This document shows positions 1-5,332 of a DNA stretch of 5,332 bases, in pieces (position 1 is the first letter of the stretch; each line of letters begins with the position of its first letter). The translations under genes and the position numbers were made by a program. Below the pieces are notes generated by a model. That model saw nothing but the letters and a program-made list of their open reading frames with translations, was not told where the DNA came from and searched no databases. Source of the DNA: Lachnoclostridium sp. UBA739 (GTDB taxonomy: Bacteria; Bacillota_A; Clostridia; Lachnospirales; Lachnospiraceae); NCBI GenBank assembly GCA_002297865.1, contig DBKX01000418.1, positions 1 to 5,332 on the forward strand, read 5' to 3'.

Positions 1-263
1 TCAATTGGCTGCTTTTTTAGTGTCCAGCCATTTCGGTTACATACTTCCTGTGCCAAGTCTAAATCAAATCCAACATATTCACCATTGTCATCCTTATAAC
101 CGTAAGGTGGGAATTCTGCATCAAAACCCACGACAAATGTTTTACCCGCTTTTGTCTCAGATGCATTCATTTTCCATGATGGTATCATGGCAACTAGAAT
201 ACACATGATTAATAGAAGAAAACCAGTATTTTTAGCTGCCCACTTGCCTTTCATTTTTTTCAT
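1..263 (-). CDS. Polar amino-acid ABC transporter substrate-binding protein (family 3), N-terminal part only
   Basis: Only the first 87 codons are in the window; the gene runs off the left edge. The ATG at 263-261 is preceded by AGGAGT (276-271) with a 7-nt spacer. Residues 1-14 carry several Lys, about 15-28 are hydrophobic (FLLLIMCILVAMIP), and an Ala-Ser junction near 34/35 could be a signal-peptidase site. From about residue 42 the sequence VVGFDAEFPPYGYKDDNGEY followed by VGFDLDLAQEVC is the classic start of the SBP_bac_3 fold, where the first beta strand and the PPYG loop form part of the ligand pocket. Family knowledge: such proteins capture amino acids outside the membrane and deliver them to a permease/ATPase pair, which would lie further left. 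The only early Cys (21) is not in a good lipobox, so the usual lipid anchor is not evident. An alternative is the sensor domain of a larger membrane receptor, which the truncation hides. The ligand cannot be told. Confidence 0.85.
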   Translation of the reverse strand, partial: MKKMKGKWAAKNTGFLLLIMCILVAMIPSWKMNASETKAGKTFVVGFDAEFPPYGYKDDNGEYVGFDLDLAQEVCNRNGWTLKKQPI

Positions 264-301
264 TATATGTACTCCTTTATGTATTTTCTGTAATCTATCC
301 C

Positions 302-330
302 ATTATAGCATTGTTCCATACCCCACACAA
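302..330 (-). promoter_or_regulatory. Sigma-A promoter of the substrate-binding protein gene
   Basis: Read on the minus strand, the sequence has TTGTGT (330-325), exactly 17 bp, then a perfect TATAAT (307-302) preceded by TGC, which also makes an extended -10. Transcription would begin near 295 and leave a leader of about 30 nt before the ATG at 263, too short for a riboswitch. The -35 directly abuts a 10-bp perfect palindrome, TGTAATTACA (331-340), which could be an operator or chance. The promoter lies just after the stop of the upstream dehydrogenase gene, so the binding-protein gene is probably transcribed independently. The promoter itself is among the clearest regulatory signals in the window. 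Confidence 0.7.
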
Positions 331-349
331 TGTAATTACAATCCTATCC

Positions 350-1342
350 CTAAAGGCCATTTACAATATTCTTTGGTTTTTTCCCTGACTCAACATCATA
401 ACATGCCTGCCAGATAGATCGATGCCCACGCTTAAAGGTACTAGTTGAAACACCCCCAATATGCGGAGAATATACCACCCGCTTTGCTGCCTCTTTTGGT
501 AAATCAATCAGTGGATTGTCTTTCAGTGTTGGTTCTGGTGCAATGGTATCAAAACCTGCTCCCGCAATCTTTCCCTCTATAAGAGCTTCTCGTAAATCCT
601 CGTTGTTGACAATTTCACCTCTTGCTGTATTAATCAGATATGCCGTTTGCTTCATTTTATTCAAAAATGCCTTATCAATCATTCCTGTTGTTTCTTCTGT
701 TACGGGTACATGAATGCTGATAATATCACATTCCTTAGCCATTGTGTTCAAATCCATGTAGGACACATGATACTCTTCTTCTAGTTCCTCTGACTTTCTT
801 GTTCTGGTGTAATAATACATCTCGGATTCGAATCCATACAGTCTTTTGGCAGTTGCCTTCGCGATATCACCAAATCCAATAAAACCGACCTTCATATCTG
901 ACAATTCCTTCATTCCTCGAACCATAACCTGCTCCTTAAACTGAATCTGTTTTCCTTCTAGCAAAGCCTTCTGTCCCTCTGGAAAATATCGTATCAGAGC
1001 AAGCATTAACAAAATAGCCTGTTCTGCCACGGAGCCTGCATTAATGCCCTTACAATTACATACATAGACACCCTTTTCTTTGGCTGTCTCTATATCAATG
1101 CCATTATAAGCAACTCCTTCAGAATGAATTAATTTCAAATCAGGCATTCCTTCTATGAGCTCTCTGTCGATTTTCGCAATCGCATCTGCTGCAATTATTT
1201 CTGCATCCTTCCCATTCTTTAATATATCCGTATTGGAAGTCCCCAGTGCATGAAATACAACTTCGAAATGCTTAAGTACATTCAGATCTTGTGGCATAAA
1301 TTTCTTGTAACGTTCTTCATTTCCTATCACTAGTACCTTCAA
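350..1342 (-). CDS. D-2-hydroxyacid dehydrogenase family protein
   Basis: The protein has 330 residues, full length for the family. It interconverts a 2-keto acid and a D-2-hydroxy acid with NAD(P)(H) in the cytoplasm; the exact substrate is not visible. The substrate-domain loop SEGVAYNGID (74-83) matches the usual GVGYDNID-type segment. The helix NAGSVAEQAILLMLALIR (101-118) is the typical interdomain helix. The Rossmann nucleotide loop is GFGDIA (156-161), and the catalytic residues are Arg241 (NTARGEIVN), Glu270 (FDTIAPEP) and His294 (SPHIGG). After the second Rossmann strand the sequence is TRTRK (179-183), not the Asp expected for NAD-specific members, so NADPH use is likely; this is inference. 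The start is TTG at 1342-1340, chosen because AGGAGG sits 7 nt upstream and no ATG fits. It is divergent from the siroheme reductase gene. Relatives include glyoxylate/hydroxypyruvate reductases and phosphoglycerate-dehydrogenase-like proteins, and I cannot choose between them. Confidence 0.9.
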   Translation of the reverse strand: MKVLVIGNEERYKKFMPQDLNVLKHFEVVFHALGTSNTDILKNGKDAEIIAADAIAKIDRELIEGMPDLKLIHSEGVAYNGIDIETAKEKGVYVCNCKGINAGSVAEQAILLMLALIRYFPEGQKALLEGKQIQFKEQVMVRGMKELSDMKVGFIGFGDIAKATAKRLYGFESEMYYYTRTRKSEELEEEYHVSYMDLNTMAKECDIISIHVPVTEETTGMIDKAFLNKMKQTAYLINTARGEIVNNEDLREALIEGKIAGAGFDTIAPEPTLKDNPLIDLPKEAAKRVVYSPHIGGVSTSTFKRGHRSIWQACYDVESGKKPKNIVNGL

Positions 1343-1349
1343 GTTCTTT

Positions 1350-1355
1350 CCTCCT
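1350..1355 (-). promoter_or_regulatory. Ribosome binding site fixing a TTG start
   Basis: On the minus strand AGGAGG (1355-1350) lies 7 nt before the TTG at 1342-1340. This near-perfect anti-16S match is what supports the rare start codon of the dehydrogenase; the resulting protein begins MKVLVIGNE, the expected first beta strand. Confidence 0.8.
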
Positions 1356-1384
1356 TAACATTATGTTAAAAATATTTTAACATA
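1355..1384 (-). promoter_or_regulatory. Candidate operator: three alternating TGTTAA half-sites
   Basis: A perfect inverted repeat with 10-bp arms and a 3-nt centre spans 1362-1384 (TATGTTAAAA, ATA, TTTTAACATA). A further inverted half-site TTAACA at 1355-1360 forms a second, overlapping dyad with TGTTAA at 1364-1369 (3-nt centre). So three copies of the same hexamer alternate in orientation immediately upstream of the dehydrogenase ribosome binding site. The cluster covers the likely -10 region of that gene, a position typical of a repressor. In the transcript it could also fold as a weak AT-rich hairpin. The binding protein is unknown; the AT-rich composition makes some chance symmetry possible, but 10-bp perfect arms plus a third half-site are more than expected. 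Confidence 0.45.
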
Positions 1385-1391
1385 GCCTCAA
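1363..1391 (-). promoter_or_regulatory. Candidate promoter of the dehydrogenase gene
   Basis: On the minus strand TTGAGG (1391-1386) is followed after 17 bp by TAACAT (1368-1363). A competing reading uses TAAAAT (1379-1374) preceded by TGT as an extended -10 with a poor -35 (TTTATT, 1402-1397). Both readings overlap the TGTTAA inverted repeats. Neither matches consensus as well as the promoter at 302-330, so the exact hexamers are uncertain, though a promoter in this divergent spacer is needed. Confidence 0.35.
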
Positions 1392-1410
1392 CTAAAAATA
1401 AACTAATACG

Positions 1411-1430
1411 TTATCAAATCACAGTGATAA
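1411..1430. promoter_or_regulatory. Inverted repeat in the divergent spacer, candidate regulator site
   Basis: TTATCA (1411-1416) and TGATAA (1425-1430) are perfect inverted arms separated by 8 bp. The dyad is centred about 70 bp upstream of the inferred transcription start of the siroheme reductase gene, a distance compatible with an activator, and lies about 20 bp upstream of the dehydrogenase -35 candidate. It differs in sequence from the TGTTAA cluster at 1355-1384, suggesting separate regulators. It is not a recognisable Fnr, Crp or Rex consensus. No cognate regulator gene is in the window. Confidence 0.3.
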
Positions 1431-1455
1431 AACACCATATTATTTTAATTCCTAC

Positions 1456-1484
1456 TATCAAACTAGACTTTTATATGATAAAAT
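1456..1484 (+). promoter_or_regulatory. Candidate promoter of the siroheme reductase gene
   Basis: TAAAAT (1479-1484) is preceded by TGA (1476-1478), giving an extended -10; 17 bp upstream is TATCAA (1456-1461), a poor -35. A start near 1491 would give a leader of about 24 nt, leaving room only for the ribosome binding site and none for a leader riboswitch or T-box. A weak -35 with an extended -10 fits a promoter that depends on an activator, which is inference. Confidence 0.4.
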
Positions 1485-1501
1485 AGCATAGAGAATTTGC
1501 A

Positions 1502-1506
1502 AGGAG
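1502..1506 (+). promoter_or_regulatory. Ribosome binding site that decides the reductase start
   Basis: AGGAG at 1502-1506 lies 8 nt before the ATG at 1515. An in-frame TTG at 1497 would put this Shine-Dalgarno inside the coding region and has none of its own upstream, so 1515 is the better start. Confidence 0.8.
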
Positions 1507-1514
1507 ATGAAAAT

Positions 1515-3053
1515 ATGAAAACGAACTATGCGGATAAATTTCGTGAAGATCTAGAAGAATTTCGCGAGGCGACAAAAAAATTCTATAACAAAGAACTGAC
1601 TGTAAACGAGTATAAAGGAATCTCTGGAGGTTTTGGAAGTTATGCACAGCGTGGTGCAAAAAGCAGTATGATTCGTCTTAGACGATGTGGCGGAAGACTC
1701 ACACAAGACTATGTGAAATTTCTTGTAGAAAGTGTAGAAAAATACAACATCGATTTAATCCATCTAACTACTTGTCAGTCTGTTCAGCTACATAATCTTA
1801 GTGGAGATACCATTTGTTCATTAGTGGAGGAAGCTTGGGATCATGGTTTTATCACTCGTGGCTATGGCGGTGATAATCCTCGTAACGTAATGGTTACACC
1901 TCTTACTGGTGTTGAAAAAGATGAATATATGAATATGACACCATATGCAGAAATTGCTTCTGATTACTTATTAGGTTTCATTAAAGAAGTAAAATTACCT
2001 CGTAAATTAAAAGTCTGCTTCTCAAGCACTCCTACGAACTGGCCTCATGCTACATTCCGTGATCTTGGTTTTGTAGCAAAGGAAAATGGCAAGTTTGATG
2101 TTTACTGTGCTGGTGGGTTAGGACCAAATCCTAAACTTGGTGTCTGTGTTGCAGAAAATGCAGAACCAACGAAAATCCTTTACTATATCAAAGCTATGGT
2201 GAATACTTTTATTGCACATGGTAATTATGAGAACCGTGCAAAATCCAGAACTCGTTACCTCCAAGATACACTTGGCGTAGACGGTCTTAAAAAGGCTTAC
2301 CAGGAAAAATTGCAGGAAGTTATGGCCAATGAGGATTTAGATATTACCGTACCTGCATTAGAGTACCAAAAAACTGGTTCTGATGTAAACTTTACAGATG
2401 CTCGTGCCATTGCTCAAAAGCAGCCTGGATTATATGCAGTGTCCTATCATCCAATCGGCGGTAAGCTGCTTCCTAAGAAACTTCGTGAAATTTATGATGC
2501 AATAAGCCAAATGGATCAGGTTGAAATTCGACTTGCTCCAACTGAAGGCCTATTCTTCATTAACTGTACTGCAGATGAAGCGAAAACACTCATAGCTCTT
2601 ACAGACGATGGTGCGAAAACGCAGTTTGAAAAATCCGTTGCATGTATCGGTGCCTCTATCTGTCAAGCAGGACTTCGTGACTCACAGGCCTTATTAGAAA
2701 GCTGTATCAATGCAGTTAGACCTTATCAGTTTGCAGATGGTGTGTTACCTGCCATTCGGATTTCCGGATGTCCTTCCTCTTGCAGCTCCCATCAGATTGG
2801 GGCACTTTCCTTCCGTGGTGCTGGAAAGAAAACAGAAGAAGGTCTGGCTTCTGCATTTGCCGTATTTGAAGGTGGTTCTGATTACCAGGGACAGGAACAC
2901 TTTGCATCTGAAGTTGGTGTTATGCTAACCGATGATATTCCAAAGTTTTTAATTGAACTTGGAAAGGCTATCACAGATGCTGGTTCTACTTATGAAAAAT
3001 GGATTAACGAACATCATGATGCATTTTTACAGATTGCAAAAAAATATTGTTAA
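1515..3053 (+). CDS. Siroheme/[4Fe-4S] nitrite/sulfite reductase, hemoprotein
   Basis: The 512-residue protein shows the duplicated ferredoxin-like half-domain plus siroheme/Fe-S fold that reduces sulfite to sulfide or nitrite to ammonia by six electrons. The cluster and siroheme ligands are complete: Cys377-X5-Cys383 (CIGASIC) and Cys419-X3-Cys423 (GCPSSC). The anion-binding basic residues are also visible: Arg54/Arg56 (MIRLRR), Arg123 (NPRNVMVTP) and Lys164/Lys166 (LPRKLK). The motif TTCQSVQLHNL (85-95) is the usual TxxQ-x-QLH parasitic-domain segment, and AGGLGPNPKLG follows later in the first half. No flavin, ferredoxin or Rieske domain is fused, so electrons must come from a separate ferredoxin or flavoprotein not encoded here. 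Lys166 matches assimilatory sulfite reductases, where plant-type nitrite reductases usually have Asn (KWN), so sulfite is my preferred substrate, by inference. No cys, nir or siroheme-synthesis gene is adjacent. It is monocistronic, between a divergent gene and a terminator. Confidence 0.9.
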   Translation: MKTNYADKFREDLEEFREATKKFYNKELTVNEYKGISGGFGSYAQRGAKSSMIRLRRCGGRLTQDYVKFLVESVEKYNIDLIHLTTCQSVQLHNLSGDTICSLVEEAWDHGFITRGYGGDNPRNVMVTPLTGVEKDEYMNMTPYAEIASDYLLGFIKEVKLPRKLKVCFSSTPTNWPHATFRDLGFVAKENGKFDVYCAGGLGPNPKLGVCVAENAEPTKILYYIKAMVNTFIAHGNYENRAKSRTRYLQDTLGVDGLKKAYQEKLQEVMANEDLDITVPALEYQKTGSDVNFTDARAIAQKQPGLYAVSYHPIGGKLLPKKLREIYDAISQMDQVEIRLAPTEGLFFINCTADEAKTLIALTDDGAKTQFEKSVACIGASICQAGLRDSQALLESCINAVRPYQFADGVLPAIRISGCPSSCSSHQIGALSFRGAGKKTEEGLASAFAVFEGGSDYQGQEHFASEVGVMLTDDIPKFLIELGKAITDAGSTYEKWINEHHDAFLQIAKKYC

Positions 3054-3060
3054 TGAATAT

Positions 3061-3104
3061 AAAAATATAGGAGTGTGGCTAAAATCCACCTCCTATATTT
3101 TTTT
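3061..3104 (+). terminator. Rho-independent terminator, probably bidirectional
   Basis: Eight bases after the reductase stop, AAAAATATAGGAG (3061-3073) pairs with CTCCTATATTTTT (3090-3102). The stem continues as GTGG (3075-3078) with CCAC (3086-3089) after a single bulged T (3074), and the loop is CTAAAAT. Seven T residues (3098-3104) end it on the plus strand. Seen from the minus strand the stem ends in five T residues, so it can also stop transcripts from the convergent GH43 gene, whose stop codon is about 80 bp away. Confidence 0.85.
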
Positions 3105-3182
3105 CATTATTTGGATACGGTAAATAGTGAATAAATTATCCTTTCTTGCATTGCTTTTAAAAGCACCCAGACGTAATTTTTC

Positions 3183-4691
3183 TTACACTTGATATTCAAA
3201 CCACTTGAACTTTGCTCCTTCCTTACATTTAGCCCCGTTGCCTGTAGCATAAAGTCCAATATAGTTACCTGTAAATCGTCCCCCTACTTCCGTTGTCAGA
3301 TAATCCGTTTCTCCTTTTCCAAGAAACTTAAGTTCCTCTTTCGACACTCCGTACCAGAAGGTATAACTTTCCTTGGAACAATGAAGTTCAAATACCACTT
3401 GATCCTTTTCATACGGAATCTGTCGTTCAATCTTCCATAGGCTTCCTATCTGCCGTCTAAATATGATATAACCTTGATCATCAATACGAGTCAATGCAGC
3501 TTCATAATGATGTCGATTATTCATGTATATCGTAATCCCTGCCTCTTCTCCATCCTGCTTTCTATCAAATGTAACCTGCGTTCTTGCAATACAATCATAA
3601 TGTTCTTGTCTTCTTCCAATCCATGCAATGGAATCTGCTTCCGATAAACTTGTTTCATTGCCGTATAAAACTAAACCATCACCATTGACTTCCCATAACT
3701 CTGAAACTGGATTATAGATAAAATTCCAGCTGTTATCTAATTCCTGACTAGAAAATTCATCAACGTATAATCCCTTTTTCTCAATCTGTACACATTCAAG
3801 ACAATCTGTTTCCACTTCAGCTTCCAAAGTTCCATCCTTACCAAACTTCGGCCACTGTCCTTCTTCCCAAATTACTGGTAACAGCATGGTTTCTCTGCCA
3901 AGATTGTGTCGGAATGGATATCCAAGTGGACGAATTCCTAGACATACTGCCCACCAGTTTCCAGCTCCATCTTCCACTATATCTGCATGACCAACTGCCT
4001 TGATTGGCGTGTCTAAGCTTCTATTTGTTAAAACTGGGTTCTTATCATAAGCTTCATAAGGACCTGTTATGGATTTACTTCTTGCCATGGTAATCATATG
4101 ACAGTACTCTGTTCCTCCTTCTGAAATTAAAAGATAATACCAGCCGTCTTTCTTATAAATGTGTGGGCCTTCTGGACAGCATCCGCCAGTTCCTTCCCAT
4201 ATGTACTGTTTTTCACTAAATAGTTCTCCCGTCTTAGGATCTAGCTGACATAGATAAATTCCTTGGTGACTTCCTGTATAATACACCTTTCCATCCTCAT
4301 CGAAAAACAGGGACGGGTCAATTCCAGGCGTATCTATGTAAATTGGCTGTGACCATTCGCCTCTCGGGTTTTCAGTCCAAACAATAAAATTTCCACCATA
4401 TGTATTGTCATCCGATACATTCGTACAGATAACATAGAAAATTCCATCTGCGTATCGAATGGTTGGAGCAAATAATCCTGTACAGTTTGGTTGTCCCTTA
4501 CTTAGTTTCATCTGTTTGTCTCTCGTAATACAATGCCCTATTTGGGTCCAATTTACAAGATCCTTACTATGAAACACTGCAATCCCTGGAAAATACTCAA
4601 ATGTACTATTTACTAAATAAAAATCTTCTCCTACTCTACAAATGCTTGGATCAGGATGAAATCCTGAAATAACTGGATTTTTGTACTTCAT
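3183..4691 (-). CDS. Glycoside hydrolase family 43 (beta-xylosidase / alpha-L-arabinofuranosidase)
   Basis: The 502-residue protein would cleave xylosyl or arabinosyl units from the non-reducing end of xylo/arabino-oligosaccharides. Residues 1-290 are the five-bladed propeller. The inverting triad is visible: general base Asp14 (GFHPDPS), pKa-modulating Asp125 (GIDPSLFFDEDG) and general acid Glu174 (CCPEGPHIYK). His235 (VGHAD) is the usual axial residue, and GRETMLLPVIW (265-275) closes the propeller. Residues from about 307 (GLYVDEFSSQELDNSWNF) to the end form the C-terminal concanavalin-like beta-sandwich found in GH43 beta-xylosidases, which usually contributes to the active-site pocket. 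There is no signal peptide, so it acts in the cytoplasm on imported oligosaccharides. The ATG at 4691 has AGGAG (4705-4701) 9 nt upstream. Length is normal for the two-domain type. Xylosidase and arabinofuranosidase activities cannot be separated from sequence alone. The gene lies 60 bp downstream of the cyclase on the same strand, with no sugar transporter or regulator in view. Confidence 0.9.
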   Translation of the reverse strand: MKYKNPVISGFHPDPSICRVGEDFYLVNSTFEYFPGIAVFHSKDLVNWTQIGHCITRDKQMKLSKGQPNCTGLFAPTIRYADGIFYVICTNVSDDNTYGGNFIVWTENPRGEWSQPIYIDTPGIDPSLFFDEDGKVYYTGSHQGIYLCQLDPKTGELFSEKQYIWEGTGGCCPEGPHIYKKDGWYYLLISEGGTEYCHMITMARSKSITGPYEAYDKNPVLTNRSLDTPIKAVGHADIVEDGAGNWWAVCLGIRPLGYPFRHNLGRETMLLPVIWEEGQWPKFGKDGTLEAEVETDCLECVQIEKKGLYVDEFSSQELDNSWNFIYNPVSELWEVNGDGLVLYGNETSLSEADSIAWIGRRQEHYDCIARTQVTFDRKQDGEEAGITIYMNNRHHYEAALTRIDDQGYIIFRRQIGSLWKIERQIPYEKDQVVFELHCSKESYTFWYGVSKEELKFLGKGETDYLTTEVGGRFTGNYIGLYATGNGAKCKEGAKFKWFEYQV

Positions 4692-4751
4692 ATTACACTT
4701 CTCCTTTATTCCTTATTCTGTCACTACATCTTTTGTATATTACAGTTCTAT

Positions 4752-5332
4752 TTATCTACCCTGCATTTTACGATTATTTTTTATTGTATATAACCGTTTA
4801 TCTGCCATAGAAATCAGTTGATCCTGATTTACTATCCCAGCTTCCCCATACTCAGCGTATCCAATGCTGAGCCATACATCATATTTCATATCACCTGCTT
4901 CATTGGAAAAGGTAACAATAGACGCAATTTCCTGGACTAGATTCTCTACTTCCTGGCAGTCATCTCGTTCGCATACAATAGCGAACTCATCTCCACCGTA
5001 CCTGGCTAAGAAATCATTGCTTCCACAACATACTTCCTTTAGTATTCCTGCAATACGAATGATTGCTACATCACCTTCTATATGACCATAGGTGTCATTA
5101 ATTTCTTTGAACGAATCAATGTCCATAAGAATGAAAAAAAGTTTCTTCTTACGACGCTTGTTATTTAACCTTGTATCAAGATAGCAATTTAGATAACGCC
5201 GATTGTTTATCCCTGTTAAGCCATCTTTTGTTATCTGCTGATTTTGAGTATTCACAAATACAATCAGAATGGAAATGGCCGTTCCTACCCAAATTAAAGG
5301 AAAACCGTGTATCTTTCCCTGCACAATACCAC
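4752..5332 (-). CDS. Membrane-anchored GGDEF diguanylate cyclase, C-terminal part
   Basis: The reading frame is still open at the right edge, so the N-terminus is missing; a GTG at 5324 is internal and has no ribosome binding site in view. The visible part starts with a hydrophobic segment, GFPLIWVGTAISILIVFVN, probably the last helix of a multi-pass sensor region. A short linker leads to DGLTGINNRRYL, the usual entry of the GGDEF domain. The metal/GTP motif DIDSFKEINDTYGHIEGD and an intact signature RYGGDEFAIV (GGDEF codons at 4983-4997) predict active synthesis of c-di-GMP from two GTP at the membrane. The inhibitory-site position reads GSND, not RxxD, so product inhibition is probably lost. 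The domain ends normally (SMADKRLYTIKNN) and the protein stops a few residues later, with no EAL domain. The sensed signal is unknown. Confidence 0.88.
   Translation of the reverse strand, partial: GIVQGKIHGFPLIWVGTAISILIVFVNTQNQQITKDGLTGINNRRYLNCYLDTRLNNKRRKKKLFFILMDIDSFKEINDTYGHIEGDVAIIRIAGILKEVCCGSNDFLARYGGDEFAIVCERDDCQEVENLVQEIASIVTFSNEAGDMKYDVWLSIGYAEYGEAGIVNQDQLISMADKRLYTIKNNRKMQGR

Noticed and set aside
187..417. Small open frames on the opposite strand of the binding-protein, dehydrogenase, GH43 and GGDEF genes and within the reductase
   Set aside because: They lie antisense to or out of frame with well-supported genes, show no recognisable domains, and lack good ribosome binding sites.
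1362..1384. Inverted repeat as a Rex (redox) operator
   Set aside because: Half-sites resemble clostridial Rex sites, but the gap is 7 bp, longer than the usual 4 bp, and the outer T of the TTGTTAA half-site is absent.
1497..1514. TTG at 1497 as the start of the siroheme reductase, adding six residues
   Set aside because: The extension would encode the AAGGAGATG Shine-Dalgarno itself, and nothing resembling a ribosome binding site precedes the TTG. ATG at 1515 is ideally spaced.
1343..1514. Riboswitch or T-box leader for the siroheme reductase
   Set aside because: The inferred leader is only about 24 nt and no terminator/antiterminator structure precedes the ATG.
3152..3165. 14-bp palindrome TGCTTTTAAAAGCA between the convergent genes
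   Set aside because: There is no loop and no T-run in either direction, so it is not a terminator; it is AT-rich symmetry of no visible function.
5322..5324. GTG as the start of the GGDEF protein
   Set aside because: The frame is open to the window edge and the first visible residues form a membrane helix typical of the end of a longer sensor region, so this is an internal Val codon.
1..5332. Mobile element, CRISPR array, toxin-antitoxin or defence system
   Set aside because: No direct repeats, transposase or integrase motifs, terminal inverted repeats, paired small genes or tRNA-associated att sites were seen; all coding space is taken by five recognisable chromosomal genes.

Overview
The window looks like chromosome from an AT-rich, low-GC Gram-positive anaerobe of the Clostridia, probably a plant-polysaccharide-using Lachnospiraceae. 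The grounds are strong AGGAG-type ribosome binding sites, a TTG start, AT-rich spacers, a cytoplasmic GH43 glycosidase, and clostridial-style protein sequences. This is inference from style, since no ribosomal or other marker gene is present.

Layout from left to right. Bases 1-263 (minus) hold the N-terminal 87 codons of a family-3 solute-binding protein for polar amino acids, running off the left edge. A well-formed sigma-A promoter lies just upstream of it. Bases 350-1342 (minus) encode a complete D-2-hydroxyacid dehydrogenase with a TTG start and an intact Arg/Glu/His catalytic set. Bases 1343-1514 are a divergent regulatory region with two separate inverted repeats and a candidate promoter for each direction. 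Bases 1515-3053 (plus) encode a complete stand-alone siroheme/[4Fe-4S] nitrite/sulfite reductase. A strong hairpin terminator at 3061-3104 separates it from the convergent gene at 3183-4691 (minus), a complete GH43 beta-xylosidase/alpha-L-arabinofuranosidase with a C-terminal beta-sandwich domain. Bases 4752-5332 (minus) are the C-terminal part of a membrane-anchored GGDEF diguanylate cyclase whose N-terminus lies beyond the right edge.

The genes do not form one pathway. They read as ordinary chromosomal neighbours: amino-acid uptake, a reductase of 2-keto/2-hydroxy acids, sulfite or nitrite reduction, xylo/arabino-oligosaccharide breakdown, and c-di-GMP signalling. The only plausible co-transcription is the cyclase with the GH43 gene (same strand, 60 bp gap, no terminator seen). 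I found no mobile element, CRISPR array, tRNA, rRNA or riboswitch, and no convincing undescribed system. The most interesting signals are the clustered TGTTAA half-sites in the divergent spacer, the K-x-K active-site signature of the siroheme enzyme, and the missing inhibitory-site arginine in the cyclase. No gene-free stretch exceeds 300 bases.
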